A DNA stretch of 64,000 bases from contig NZ_CP045929.1 of assembly GCF_009664835.1 (NCBI RefSeq), forward strand, positions 2,356,001 to 2,420,000, in the 5' to 3' direction. The notes under the pieces were generated by a model. It was not told the origin of the DNA, did not search any database, and saw nothing but the letters and a program-made list of their open reading frames with translations. The translations under genes and the position numbers were made by a program. Numbering within the stretch: the first letter of the stretch is position 1; each line of letters starts with the position of its first letter. Source of the stretch: Allosaccharopolyspora coralli. Lineage in GTDB: Bacteria > Actinomycetota > Actinomycetes > Mycobacteriales > Pseudonocardiaceae. Positions 48,482-57,094 of this stretch are shown piece by piece.

Positions 48482-48640
48482 GACGAGGTCTCCTTCAGCG
48501 CCGACGACCGTCTCGGCCGACCCGCCCGTCGTTGCTCCGTCGGGGTTCCGGGAGCCCGGCCCGGGCGGGGCGGCGCGGCCGGGCTCCTCGTGGTTCGCCG
48601 GTTCGGGGGGGACCGGCTGACGGAAACGCTAAGTAGTCAC
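48482..48640 (-). promoter_or_regulatory. GC-rich structured leader of the rpf-like gene
   Basis: The 5' region can form several stems: CCGGTCCCCCC-type against GGTTCG (GCCGGT/ACCGGC near 48600), and GAGCCCGGCC against GGCCGGGCTC (about 48553-48595). Actinomycete rpf genes are often controlled by long leaders such as c-di-AMP riboswitches, but the hallmark GGGGUGAAUC is not seen here. The AT-rich promoter candidate is at about 48640-48690 (minus strand CTTGGTTTTGTTTC). Confidence 0.4.
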
Positions 48641-48821
48641 GAAGTTGATATCAAACCGTGTCTTCATGGCTCTTGTCACAGAAACAAAACCAAGATCGTC
48701 TGCGACGTGATCGTCCATGCTGGGCAGGAAACCGATCGTCGGCGTCAGGCCCTCTCGAGATCGGGCACCGGCCGGTACCCCGGTTCCGGACATTTCAGAC
48801 GCGTGGCGCCGGGGCGACTCG

Positions 48822-49712
48822 CTAGGCGTGGGTCGCGATCGCCGGGTTCGCTCGTGCCGCGTCCTCGGTGGCGCCGCAGCGCCAGTAGCCGAGGAACGTG
48901 ATGCGCCTTCGGTCCACGCCGAACTCGTCGACCAACGTGCGCCGCACCGAGGTGACCGTTCTCGATTCGCCCGCGATCCAGACGTACGGGTCCGCGAGGT
49001 CGAGCGCCCGGACCTCGCGCAGCAGCACCTCTCCGCGCGGCCGATCCCCTCGCGCGAGCCATCGAATCTCGCCGGAGACGCCGGAGCGCAGATAGTGCGT
49101 GTCGACGACCTCCGGTACCTCGACCAGCGCGCGGACGCGCACGTCGGCGGGCACTTCGTCGAGGATGCTGGCCATCGCGGGCAGCGCCGTCTCGTCGCCG
49201 ACCAGCACGACGTCGTCGACGACCCGCTCGGTCCGGAACTCCACTCCGGACAACCGTTCGGGGTGGGGATGGTCGACATGCGGAACGAACACCGCGAGAC
49301 GATCACCGGGTCGCGCGTACCGGGCGAACGACGAGCCCGGACCGGCGTCGCCGTGCAGCACGACGTCCACGTCGAACTCGCGCTGCTGCGGCCGGTGGGC
49401 GCGCACCGTGTAGGTCCGCACGTGCGGACGCTGCTCCTCCGGCATCAGCCGCAGCGCCGGGTAACCGCGGTCGGCAGGCAGGACCGGTTCGTCCTGCCCC
49501 GACCGCGGAAACAGCAGCTTGATGCGCTGGTCGAGGCCGCCGTTGGTCATCCACGCGAGCTCCTCGCCTCCGAGGGTCAGCCGGACCATGTCCGGGGCGG
49601 GCTTGCGGACTGCGGTCACGGTCGCACGCAGAATCGCGAAAGCGGGGGCTGCGTCGGTACGCGCCGCGGGAGCGGACTCCCGGTGTGCGGGCGCCGTGGT
49701 CGTCGTGCGCAT
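48822..49712 (-). CDS. Siderophore-interacting protein (FAD-dependent ferric-siderophore reductase)
   Basis: 296 residues. N-terminal FAD-binding domain (RHVRTYTVR-type: RPHVRTYTVRAHRPQQREFD, then VDVVLHGDAGPGSSFARYAR, PGD) and C-terminal SIP domain (VVLVGDETALPAMASILDEV, YVWIAGESRTVTSVRRTLVD, ITFLGYWRCGATED). It reduces ferric siderophores in the cytoplasm with NAD(P)H. The palindrome at 49767-49782 upstream looks like an IdeR box, so it should be iron-repressed. Solitary, without siderophore genes next to it. Confidence 0.93.
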   Translation of the reverse strand: MRTTTTAPAHRESAPAARTDAAPAFAILRATVTAVRKPAPDMVRLTLGGEELAWMTNGGLDQRIKLLFPRSGQDEPVLPADRGYPALRLMPEEQRPHVRTYTVRAHRPQQREFDVDVVLHGDAGPGSSFARYARPGDRLAVFVPHVDHPHPERLSGVEFRTERVVDDVVLVGDETALPAMASILDEVPADVRVRALVEVPEVVDTHYLRSGVSGEIRWLARGDRPRGEVLLREVRALDLADPYVWIAGESRTVTSVRRTLVDEFGVDRRRITFLGYWRCGATEDAARANPAIATHA

Positions 49713-49766
49713 GCATGAGCTCCGTGGACGGCTTCGTCTCGGTCGGGCCGAATCGTATCCGGCAAG

Positions 49767-49782
49767 CTAAGCCTAGCCTTAG
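49767..49782. promoter_or_regulatory. IdeR/DtxR-type iron box
   Basis: CTAAGCCTAGCCTTAG: CTAAG and CTTAG arms around CCTAGC, inside AAGCTAAGCCTAGCCTTAGT, close to the consensus TTAGGTTAGSCTAACCTAA. It is 55 bases upstream of the siderophore-interacting protein start, at promoter distance. Confidence 0.7.
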
Positions 49783-49920
49783 TCACCGCGCCCGGTGCAC
49801 CCCCCGCCGCCACTCAAAAGTGAGACCGCCGTCACTCATCAAGAGTGGTGGGGTGGGGCTGCGGGGAGGACACGGTGCGCCGACTGTTTCCCCGCCTACG
49901 CGGATCGCCCACAGGCCCTC

Positions 49921-50784
49921 CTACCCACACAACAGGGGCAGGGTGAGGCAAGTCGGTCCTCCGTCGCCCTTCAGCGAGATCTCCGACCCGTCGTAGGTGT
50001 GCACCACACAGCCGCGTTCCCGCAAGGCCGCCTCGGTGCGCGGGTTGCCCTGGAGCATGACGACCTCGCGGGGCCGGACAGCGAGCACGTTGCACGCCAT
50101 TGCCCGGTACTCCTCGTCGTCGACCGCGACGAGCTCCACGCCTCGCTCACGCAGCAGCTGCAGAAGCCGGACCGGCGCCAACGGCGGGTACACCACGGCC
50201 AGGTCCGGTGCGACCGGGGAGAGCACCGACATCAGGTGCAGGACGTGCTCTGGTCCGCGATCGTGCGGAAGGTCGACGGCCTCCACTCGCGCACCTTCGT
50301 CGGCCAGTAGTGCGGACAGCTGCCGGATGCCTTCGTCGTTGGTGCGGTAACTGCGCCCGACGAGCAGGGTGTTCTCGTCCAGCCACACCATGTCCCCGCC
50401 TTCGGCACGTGCCGCACCGCTCAACCGGCCGAGTACGGGAATCCCGTTCGCGGCGAACCAGGAACCGAGCAACTCGGGTTCACCGCGCCGGGACGACTTG
50501 CCCATGTCGAACAGGATTGCTCCGCCGGAGGTGACCATCGCCGGGTCGCGCACGTAACAGGCGTCGACCAACCCGTCGGCGGGTTCGGCGACCTCGACGA
50601 CGCACCCGGCAGCAGCCAACACCTCGACGAATCGAGAGTGTTGGTCCGCGAGCAGGGCGGGGTCCGGCGAACGCCACTGCGCAGCCGTGAAGTCTCCGCT
50701 CACGGCCGGCCTGCGCAGCAGCACCCGTCGCAGGGGCGCGGTCGTCGAACGGACACCGAAGGTGGCGGACTCAGTGGAAGACAT
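49921..50784 (-). CDS. Dimethylarginine dimethylaminohydrolase / arginine-deiminase-like hydrolase
   Basis: 287 residues from ATG 50784. Guanidino-group-modifying superfamily: DACYVRDPAMVTSGGAILFD (Asp), GGDMVWLDENTLLVG, HVLHLMSVLSPV (catalytic His) and GGPTCLTLPLL (nucleophile Cys at the C-terminus). The short length and the GGPTCLTLP ending suit DDAH (dimethylarginine to citrulline) better than ArcA. Single gene at the 3' side of the sugar operon, separated from the ATPase gene by 89 bases. Confidence 0.88.
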   Translation of the reverse strand: MSSTESATFGVRSTTAPLRRVLLRRPAVSGDFTAAQWRSPDPALLADQHSRFVEVLAAAGCVVEVAEPADGLVDACYVRDPAMVTSGGAILFDMGKSSRRGEPELLGSWFAANGIPVLGRLSGAARAEGGDMVWLDENTLLVGRSYRTNDEGIRQLSALLADEGARVEAVDLPHDRGPEHVLHLMSVLSPVAPDLAVVYPPLAPVRLLQLLRERGVELVAVDDEEYRAMACNVLAVRPREVVMLQGNPRTEAALRERGCVVHTYDGSEISLKGDGGPTCLTLPLLCG

Positions 50785-50873
50785 GCCCGGCAACCTAGAA
50801 ATCGCCGGGCACACCGTCAACCGCCGATCCCACCGGCCGGTTCGACGCGCGTGTCGAACCGGCGCCCGCTTCC

Positions 50874-51968
50874 TCACCCCGTCAGGCGTTCTCCGGTCCG
50901 GACGGAGAACACGTGTTCCTGCCCCTCCTGCACTCGGAAGGTGACGCGTTGTCCGGTCCGCGGGACCGCACGAGGGTCGACCCGCGCGACGATCTCGCGG
51001 CTGCCACCCGCTTCGACGTCGACCGAGCAGTACGCGTACGCGTCGGCGCCGAGTTCTTCCACGAGGTCGACGGTCGCCTCGAACACGCCGGGTTCGCCGG
51101 AGACGGCCTGCTCCAACGCCTGGGGCCGGAAACCGAGCGTCACCGTCGTCTCGTCGCCTGCTGATCGGAGCACCTCACGACGCACCGGGACGACGGCCCC
51201 GCCGAACTCGACGCCGCCGTCGGTCACCGAGCAGTCGGTGAGGTTCATCGCGGGCGATCCGATGAATCCCGCGACGAACGCGTTCGCCGGAGTCTCGTAG
51301 AGCTCGCGCGGGCTCGCGCACTGCTGGAGAATCCCCGCGTCCAGCACGGCCACCCGGTCGCCCATCGTCATGGCCTCGACCTGGTCGTGCGTGACGTAGA
51401 CGGTGGTGACCCCGAGACGCCGTTGCAGCGCGGCGATCTGCGTCCGGGTGGACACGCGTAGCTTCGCGTCCAAGTTGGACAGGGGTTCGTCCATGAGGAA
51501 CACCTGCGGCTCACGGACGATGGCCCGCCCCATCGCGACCCGCTGGCGCTGACCGCCGGAGAGCACCTTGGGTTTGCGGTCCAGGTACTCCTCGAGGTCG
51601 AGCAGCACGGCCGCTTCCTGCACGCGCGTCGCGATGCGTTCCTTGGACTCCCCTGCGATCTTCAGCGCGAAGCCCATGTTCTGTCCCACCGTCATGTGCG
51701 GGTACAGAGCATAGTTCTGGAACACCATCGCGATGTCCCGGTCCTTGGGCGTGAGGTCCGTGACGTCGTGGCCGCCGATGGTGATGGCGCCGTCGTCGAC
51801 GTCCTCCAGCCCCGCCAGCATCCGCAGGCTCGTGGACTTGCCGCAGCCGGACGGGCCGACGAGGACGAGAAACTCGCCGTCGACCACGTCGAGGTCGAGC
51901 GCGTCCACCGCGGGCCGGTCGGTTCCGGGGTACCGCCGGGTGGTCTTGTCGAAGGTGATCGTCGCCAT
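50874..51968 (-). CDS. MsmK/UgpC-type sugar ABC transporter ATPase
   Basis: 364 residues, last gene of the sugar operon. Walker A LVGPSGCGKSTSLRMLAG, Q-loop MVFQNYALYPHMTV, signature LSGGQRQRVAMGRAIV, Walker B QVFLMDEPLSNLDAKL, H-loop VYVTHDQVEAMTMGD, then a TOBE/OB regulatory domain (from about 235) with GFRPQALEQAV. It energises the MalFG-like permease encoded upstream. Confidence 0.95.
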   Translation of the reverse strand: MATITFDKTTRRYPGTDRPAVDALDLDVVDGEFLVLVGPSGCGKSTSLRMLAGLEDVDDGAITIGGHDVTDLTPKDRDIAMVFQNYALYPHMTVGQNMGFALKIAGESKERIATRVQEAAVLLDLEEYLDRKPKVLSGGQRQRVAMGRAIVREPQVFLMDEPLSNLDAKLRVSTRTQIAALQRRLGVTTVYVTHDQVEAMTMGDRVAVLDAGILQQCASPRELYETPANAFVAGFIGSPAMNLTDCSVTDGGVEFGGAVVPVRREVLRSAGDETTVTLGFRPQALEQAVSGEPGVFEATVDLVEELGADAYAYCSVDVEAGGSREIVARVDPRAVPRTGQRVTFRVQEGQEHVFSVRTGERLTG

Positions 51969-52012
51969 GACTCACCCTCCGTTCTGGTCGCTTCGGATGG
52001 AGTTCACGGGTC

Positions 52013-53674
52013 TCACGCCGCCAGCCAGACAGCGGTCTCGGGCGGCAGGGCCGCCCGGTCGAGCGGACCGCTCTGGTGCAGGATCTCGCTGTGCTCCGGC
52101 AGTGCGTACGGCTCGGCCGAGAGGTTCACCACGCACACGAATCCCGGCTCGCGGGCGAAGGCCAACACGCCGTCCGGCGCGTCGAGCCACCGCAGGGTGC
52201 CCGCACCGAGCGCCGGGAGCTGACGCCGCAGCCACAGTGCACGCCGATAGAGCTCGAGCATCGAGCGGGAGTCGCCCTCCTGGTCCTCGACCGTGTGGTC
52301 CTTCCAGTGCTCCGGCTGCGGCAGCCACGGCTCGCGGGACCCGTCGGGGCTGAAGCCGAACGGGGTGACCTCGCCGGACCACGGGATCGGCACCCGACAC
52401 CCGTCACGGCCACGAACCGTGTTGCCGGACCGTTCCCAGGTCGGATCCTGAAGCACGTTCTCGGGCAGGTCCTCCACTTCGGACAGACCGAGTTCCTCGC
52501 CCTGGTAGATGTAGGCGCCTCCGGGCAACGCCAACGTGAGCAGCGCGGCGGCGCGGCTCCTGCGCAGGCCCAGCTCGACGTCCAGCCGGCCGTTCGGCTG
52601 GTACTGCTCCCCCGGCTTCCAGTCCTGCGCGGGCCGTCCGTAGCGGCTCAGGTGGCGGGTGACGTCGTGGTTCGACAGCACCCAGGTGGCCGGAGCACCC
52701 ACCGCGTTCAAGGCCGCCGTCGTCCGGTCGATCGACTTGCGCATTTCCCCTGCGTCCCACGGAGTCTGAAGGAAATCGAAGTTGAACGCCGTGTGCAGAC
52801 CGCCGGGTGCCACGTACCGTGCCAGCCGCTCCGGGGTTTCCGCCCACGCCTCGGCGACGAACGTGCGATCACCGTCGTAGGAGTCCGCGATCTCCCGCCA
52901 GCGCCGGTAGATCTCGTGCACCTCGTCCCGGTCCCAGTGCGGATGGGAGCCGTCACCGACCCGCACGTGTTCCGGAACGTCCGGCAGCTCCGGATCCTTG
53001 ATCAGTCCGTGCGCGACGTCGATGCGGAACCCGTCGATGCCACGGTCGAACCAGAACCGCAGCACATCCTCGAACTCCCGCCGGACCTCCGGGTGCTGCC
53101 AGTTCAGGTCGGGCTGCTCGGGCGCGAACAGGTGCAGGTACCACTGCCCCGGCGCGCCGTCCGGCTCCGTGACGCGCGTCCACGCGTCGCCGCCGAACAC
53201 CGCCTGCCAGTTGTTCGGCGGCAGTTCACCGTGCTCGCCCCGCCCCTCGCGGAACAGGTAGCGCTCCCGTTGCGGGCTGCCCCGCCCCGCCGCGAGCGCT
53301 TCCTGGAACCAGCGATGCTGATCGGAGGTGTGGTTCGGCACCAGGTCCGGGATCACCCGCAGGCCGTGCTCGTGTGCCTCGGCGACAAGCCGTTCCGCCT
53401 CGGCCACAGTGCCGAACATCGGGTCGATCTCCCGGAAATCCGCGACGTCGTAGCCCGCGTCGGCCATCGGGGACAGATACCACGGGTTGATCCAGAGCGC
53501 GTCGACGCCGAGGTCGCGCAGGTACGGCAGCTTCGCCCGGATTCCCGCGATGTCCCCGACGCCGTCGCCGTTGCCGTCCGCGAAACTGCGGATGTAGACC
53601 TGGTAGATCGCCGCGTCGCGCCACCAGGCGGCGGCACGGGTCGAGGTCGCCGGGCTGAGAACGTTCTCGGTCAT
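52013..53674 (-). CDS. Alpha-glucosidase, glycoside hydrolase family 13
   Basis: 553 residues, cytoplasmic (no signal peptide). GH13 regions: DVADFREIDPMFGT, LVPNHTSDQH, GFRIDVAHG with nucleophile Asp219, FVAEAWAE with acid/base Glu275 and VLSNHDVTRH with Asp337. QVYIRSFADGNGDGVGDIAG is the usual alpha-glucosidase/oligo-1,6-glucosidase start. It hydrolyses the imported alpha-glucoside (maltose, isomaltose or trehalose-like). It lies between permease and ATPase genes in the same operon. Confidence 0.95.
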   Translation of the reverse strand: MTENVLSPATSTRAAAWWRDAAIYQVYIRSFADGNGDGVGDIAGIRAKLPYLRDLGVDALWINPWYLSPMADAGYDVADFREIDPMFGTVAEAERLVAEAHEHGLRVIPDLVPNHTSDQHRWFQEALAAGRGSPQRERYLFREGRGEHGELPPNNWQAVFGGDAWTRVTEPDGAPGQWYLHLFAPEQPDLNWQHPEVRREFEDVLRFWFDRGIDGFRIDVAHGLIKDPELPDVPEHVRVGDGSHPHWDRDEVHEIYRRWREIADSYDGDRTFVAEAWAETPERLARYVAPGGLHTAFNFDFLQTPWDAGEMRKSIDRTTAALNAVGAPATWVLSNHDVTRHLSRYGRPAQDWKPGEQYQPNGRLDVELGLRRSRAAALLTLALPGGAYIYQGEELGLSEVEDLPENVLQDPTWERSGNTVRGRDGCRVPIPWSGEVTPFGFSPDGSREPWLPQPEHWKDHTVEDQEGDSRSMLELYRRALWLRRQLPALGAGTLRWLDAPDGVLAFAREPGFVCVVNLSAEPYALPEHSEILHQSGPLDRAALPPETAVWLAA

Positions 53675-53732
53675 CGTGCTCCTTTTCAGGGGTGTGCGGG
53701 TTCGTGTGCGTCGATGGTTCCGTCGCCGAGGC

Positions 53733-54620
53733 TCATTTCACTCCGCCGGTGGTGAGGCCGGCGATGATGCGACGCTGGAAGACCAGCACCGCGAGTACCA
53801 GCGGAACGGTCACCACCACGCCAGCGGCCATCTGAGTACCGAAAGGCTGCTCGAAGCCCTGGGCTCCGGTGAACTTCGAGATCGCGACGGTGACGGTCTG
53901 CATGGATTCCTTGTTCACCATCGACAGCGCGATGATGAACTCGTTCCACGCCACGATGAACGTGAGGATGGCGGTGGTGAACACGCCCGGCGCCGCCAGC
54001 GGAACGATCACCTTCCGGAACGCCTGTGCGGGAGTGCACCCGTCCACCATCGCGGCCTGTTCCAGTTCCACCGGCATCTGCCGGAAGAACATCGTCAGGT
54101 TCCACACCGCCAGCGGCAGCGCGAACGACAGGCTGGGCAACACCATCGCCTGGTAGGTGTTGATCCAGCCGAACGAGCTGAACAGCTTGAGCAACGGCAC
54201 GATCAGCGAAATGCCGGGGAACATGCTGGTCGCGATCACCAGTCCCAGCACGACGTTCTTGCCCCGGAACTCCAAGCGTGCCAGTGCGTAGGCGGTCAGC
54301 GAGGCGACGATGAGAGTGAGCACGGTGGTCGTGGTCGCCACGACCACGCTGTTGAGCAACGCCCGATGGAAGCCGACCGACGGATCGAAGACCGCCGCGA
54401 AGTTCTCCAGCGACCACACGCGCGGCAGCAACGTGTTGTCGAACTGGTCCTCGGGGCGACGGAACGCGGTCACCACCATCCAGTAGAACGGCGCCAGGCA
54501 GTAACCGACGATCACCACCAGTCCGACCATCGGCAGCGCGTCACTCCACTGCCGTGGGCGACGCCGCTTCGCGGGGGCGGTCTCGGTGGCGTGGGTTCTC
54601 GTTGTGGTCGCGGCGGTCAT
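53733..54620 (-). CDS. Sugar ABC transporter permease, MalG type
   Basis: 295 residues from ATG 54620, overlapping the MalF-type gene by 4 bases. Six membrane segments; the EAA loop is EQAAMVDGCTPAQAFRKVIV with PLAAPG. Family start LPMVGLVVIVGYCLAPFYWM. It pairs with the permease encoded just upstream for oligosaccharide import. Confidence 0.95.
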   Translation of the reverse strand: MTAATTTRTHATETAPAKRRRPRQWSDALPMVGLVVIVGYCLAPFYWMVVTAFRRPEDQFDNTLLPRVWSLENFAAVFDPSVGFHRALLNSVVVATTTTVLTLIVASLTAYALARLEFRGKNVVLGLVIATSMFPGISLIVPLLKLFSSFGWINTYQAMVLPSLSFALPLAVWNLTMFFRQMPVELEQAAMVDGCTPAQAFRKVIVPLAAPGVFTTAILTFIVAWNEFIIALSMVNKESMQTVTVAISKFTGAQGFEQPFGTQMAAGVVVTVPLVLAVLVFQRRIIAGLTTGGVK

Positions 54621-55645
54621 CGGGCCGCCTCCTTTCCGGCCGGGGCCGACCGTTTACGGCGCACCGAGGTCCGTGCATCGCCGATGACGTCGGCGCCGAG
54701 CATCTTGACGAAGGCGAAGGCCACCAGCGCGACGTAGGCGAACATGATCGTGGCGTAGGCGGCAGCCGGTCCGAACTGGATGTTCGTGGCCTCCGTCCAC
54801 GCCAGCATCGACAGGGTCTCGACAGAGTCCTTCTGCTGACCGATGAGCACGAACGGCAGGTCGAACATCCGCAGCGCGTCGAGCATCCGGAACAGCACGG
54901 CGACGAGCAGCGCGGGTTTGATCAGCGGCAGGGTGATCCGCCAGAACCGCGACCATCCGGAAGCGCCGTCGACCCGCGCGGCCTCGTGCACCTCCTGCGG
55001 GATGAGCTGCAGACCGGCCAGCACCAGCAGCCCGACGAACGGCGCCGTCTTCCAGACCTCCGCGGTGATGACCGCGACCTTCGCGGCCACCGCGTCGGCC
55101 GACCACAGGATCTGCCTACCGAGCGCCAGGTTCGCGATGCCGTCCGGCGCGAAGATCCACCGCCACATCAGTGCCGACACCGCCGTCGGCACGGCCCAGG
55201 GAACGAGGATGCTGGCCCGCACGAACGCACGGCCGCGCAGCGCGCGGTGCATCACCAGCGCCATCGCGACGCCGAGAACGGTTTCGAGCGCGACGGTCGT
55301 GACCGTGAAGAAGGTCGTGTTCCAGAAGGCGTTCCAGAACCGCTCCGCCTCGGGGCCGAACAGAATGTCCGTGAAGTTCCGAGCCCCGACGAAGACGTCG
55401 CCCTCGATCACGAAACCCTGCGCGTCCAGATCGTCGCGCGCACGGAACAACGACTCGTGCAGCGCCGACAGGATCGGGTACGCCACCACCAGACCGAGCA
55501 CGATCAGGGTGGGTGAAACCAGGATCGCCGCCAGGCGCCCGGTTCCCTTCTTCACGGATCGGCGGCGCCGCGTTCCGGTCGACGGCGCGCTGGAACTCTC
55601 GGGATCGTCGGTTCCGGGCGGTCTGCCGGTGACCTCCACGCTCAT
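54617..55645 (-). CDS. Sugar ABC transporter permease, MalF type
   Basis: 342 residues. Six membrane segments and the EAA loop EVHEAARVDGASGWSRFWRI, TLPLIKP. The N-terminal 30 residues are polar (PGTDDPESSSAPSTGTRRRR). It forms the transmembrane heterodimer with the MalG-type protein and takes substrate from the lipoprotein encoded upstream. Confidence 0.95.
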   Translation of the reverse strand: MSVEVTGRPPGTDDPESSSAPSTGTRRRRSVKKGTGRLAAILVSPTLIVLGLVVAYPILSALHESLFRARDDLDAQGFVIEGDVFVGARNFTDILFGPEAERFWNAFWNTTFFTVTTVALETVLGVAMALVMHRALRGRAFVRASILVPWAVPTAVSALMWRWIFAPDGIANLALGRQILWSADAVAAKVAVITAEVWKTAPFVGLLVLAGLQLIPQEVHEAARVDGASGWSRFWRITLPLIKPALLVAVLFRMLDALRMFDLPFVLIGQQKDSVETLSMLAWTEATNIQFGPAAAYATIMFAYVALVAFAFVKMLGADVIGDARTSVRRKRSAPAGKEAAR

Positions 55646-55694
55646 GGTCGAACCTCCACGGGGTGAGTCGAGAAGCTGGCCCTGCGGTGCGTGC

Positions 55695-56963
55695 TCACTG
55701 CTGCACCAACCTCTCCAGCCGTCGTTGGAGCTCCTCCAACGCCTCCTTGGTGCTGATTTCTCCGGTCATCGCCGCGTAACTGGTGTCCTGGATGGCAGCC
55801 GTCACCTCGGGGTAACGCACGACCTGAGGGCGCGGCTCGGCCCCGAGGATCGATTGCCGCAATACAGGCAGGTACGGCGCTTCTTGCCGTAGCGCGGGAT
55901 CGTCGTAGAGCCGGGTGTAGGTGGGTGCTTTCGACCCGACCAGGGTGTTCTGGCGCTGTTGCCGTTCCGAGGTCGCGAACCCGATGAAGTCCCGTGCGGT
56001 GGCCTTGTTCTTGCCGAACTTCGACACCGCGAGGTTGTGGCCACCCAACGAGGAGGTTCCGGGACCGTCGCGGCCGGGCAGCGGTGCCACCGCGAATTTT
56101 CCCTTCATGGACGGGTCTTCGGCCAATGTGGACCACTGGTATGGCCACTGGCGATGGAAGAGTAGCTTGCCGTCGACGAACGCCCGGCGGCCTTCTTCCT
56201 CCTTGAAGGTCAGTGCCTCGCGCGGAATGAGCCCTTCCCGGAACCCGTCGACGAGAAAACCCAAGCCCGACCGGGCCTGCGGGCTGTTCACCCGCGGTTG
56301 ACCGTTGTCGTCGATGATCTCTCCGCCCGCGCTGTTGATCACCTCGGCGACGTTGGCGGTGCCGCCCTCTGTTTTCTCCAGCTGTCCCGCGTAGCAGCCG
56401 ATGTCGGCGTTGGCAGGAATGTCACGCACCTGGGCACAGATCCGCTTCAGCTCGTCCCACGTCGTCGGAGGTGCCGCCCCGACCTTGTCGAGCAGGTCCT
56501 TGCGGTAGAACAGCAGCGCCCCGTCCGACGAGTTCGGTACCGAGTACAGGCGACCGCGATACATTCCCGTTTCGACGGTGGTCGGGAGCATCTCGTCGAG
56601 GTTGTAGCGCTCTGCGGGCAGCTCGTCGATCCAGCGATGTGCCGCGAACTCGGCGTTCCACACCACGTCGAGGTCGAGCACGGTGAACGCGTCCGATTTC
56701 AGCTGCGCGTTCTGCACCATGGCCTGACGTTGCATGTCGGGCGACTCGGGTAGTTCGATCAGGTCGACGGGCTGGTCCGGATGTTGGCGGTTCCACTCCG
56801 CGACGATGCCGGGCATCACGCCGCTGGGATCCTTGCCTTGGGCCAACGTGATCGGCCCGCGCCCGTTCTCCTCGCTGCCGTCGGCGGCGGCGCCTCCGCA
56901 GCCTGCGACCAACACAGTGGCCAGCAGTGCGGACAGCAGTGCCGTGACACGCCTCGGTCTCAT
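55695..56963 (-). CDS. Sugar-binding lipoprotein of the ABC importer
   Basis: 422 residues. Lipoprotein signal VTALLSALLATVLVAGCGGA (lipobox VAGC). MalE-type extracellular binding protein family 1: GVMPGIVAEWNRQHPDQPVD, DVVWNAEFAAHRWIDELPAE, YSVPNSSDGALLFYRKDLLD and FLVDGFREGLIP. It captures the alpha-glucoside and is the first gene of the operon SBP-MalF-MalG-GH13, ATPase. A symmetric operator candidate lies 35 bases upstream (56998-57013). Confidence 0.95.
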   Translation of the reverse strand: MRPRRVTALLSALLATVLVAGCGGAAADGSEENGRGPITLAQGKDPSGVMPGIVAEWNRQHPDQPVDLIELPESPDMQRQAMVQNAQLKSDAFTVLDLDVVWNAEFAAHRWIDELPAERYNLDEMLPTTVETGMYRGRLYSVPNSSDGALLFYRKDLLDKVGAAPPTTWDELKRICAQVRDIPANADIGCYAGQLEKTEGGTANVAEVINSAGGEIIDDNGQPRVNSPQARSGLGFLVDGFREGLIPREALTFKEEEGRRAFVDGKLLFHRQWPYQWSTLAEDPSMKGKFAVAPLPGRDGPGTSSLGGHNLAVSKFGKNKATARDFIGFATSERQQRQNTLVGSKAPTYTRLYDDPALRQEAPYLPVLRQSILGAEPRPQVVRYPEVTAAIQDTSYAAMTGEISTKEALEELQRRLERLVQQ

Positions 56964-56997
56964 CCGTTCCCTCGAATCCGTCGCACCAGCCCAGCGG

Positions 56998-57013
56998 ACT
57001 GGATCGGTCCAGT
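56998..57013. promoter_or_regulatory. Operator candidate in front of the sugar operon
   Basis: ACTGGA and TCCAGT are perfect arms with centre TCGG, 35 bases before the start of the binding-protein gene. It differs from the GCAA/TTGC operator near the lacI start, so a link to that regulator is uncertain. Confidence 0.4.
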
Positions 57014-57094
57014 TCTCATACGTCGACCATGCGGATGTTGATCGACTTCAGGCACAGTCCGGCCGGGTCGAAGCCGGATGCGCTGCGGTGTGGC

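Noticed and set aside
48482-48700. c-di-AMP (ydaO-type) riboswitch upstream of the rpf-like gene
   Set aside because: Leader is long and structured and the gene is a classical target, but the conserved GGGGUGAAUC and the CCGAACCCGUCAGCUAACC-like segment could not be found; listed only as a structured leader.
57020-57094. Minus-strand peptide ending KSINIRMVDV just after the lacI-family stop
   Set aside because: It looks like the end of a coding frame, but only about 24 codons have any likeness to protein and no family could be named; too short to call.
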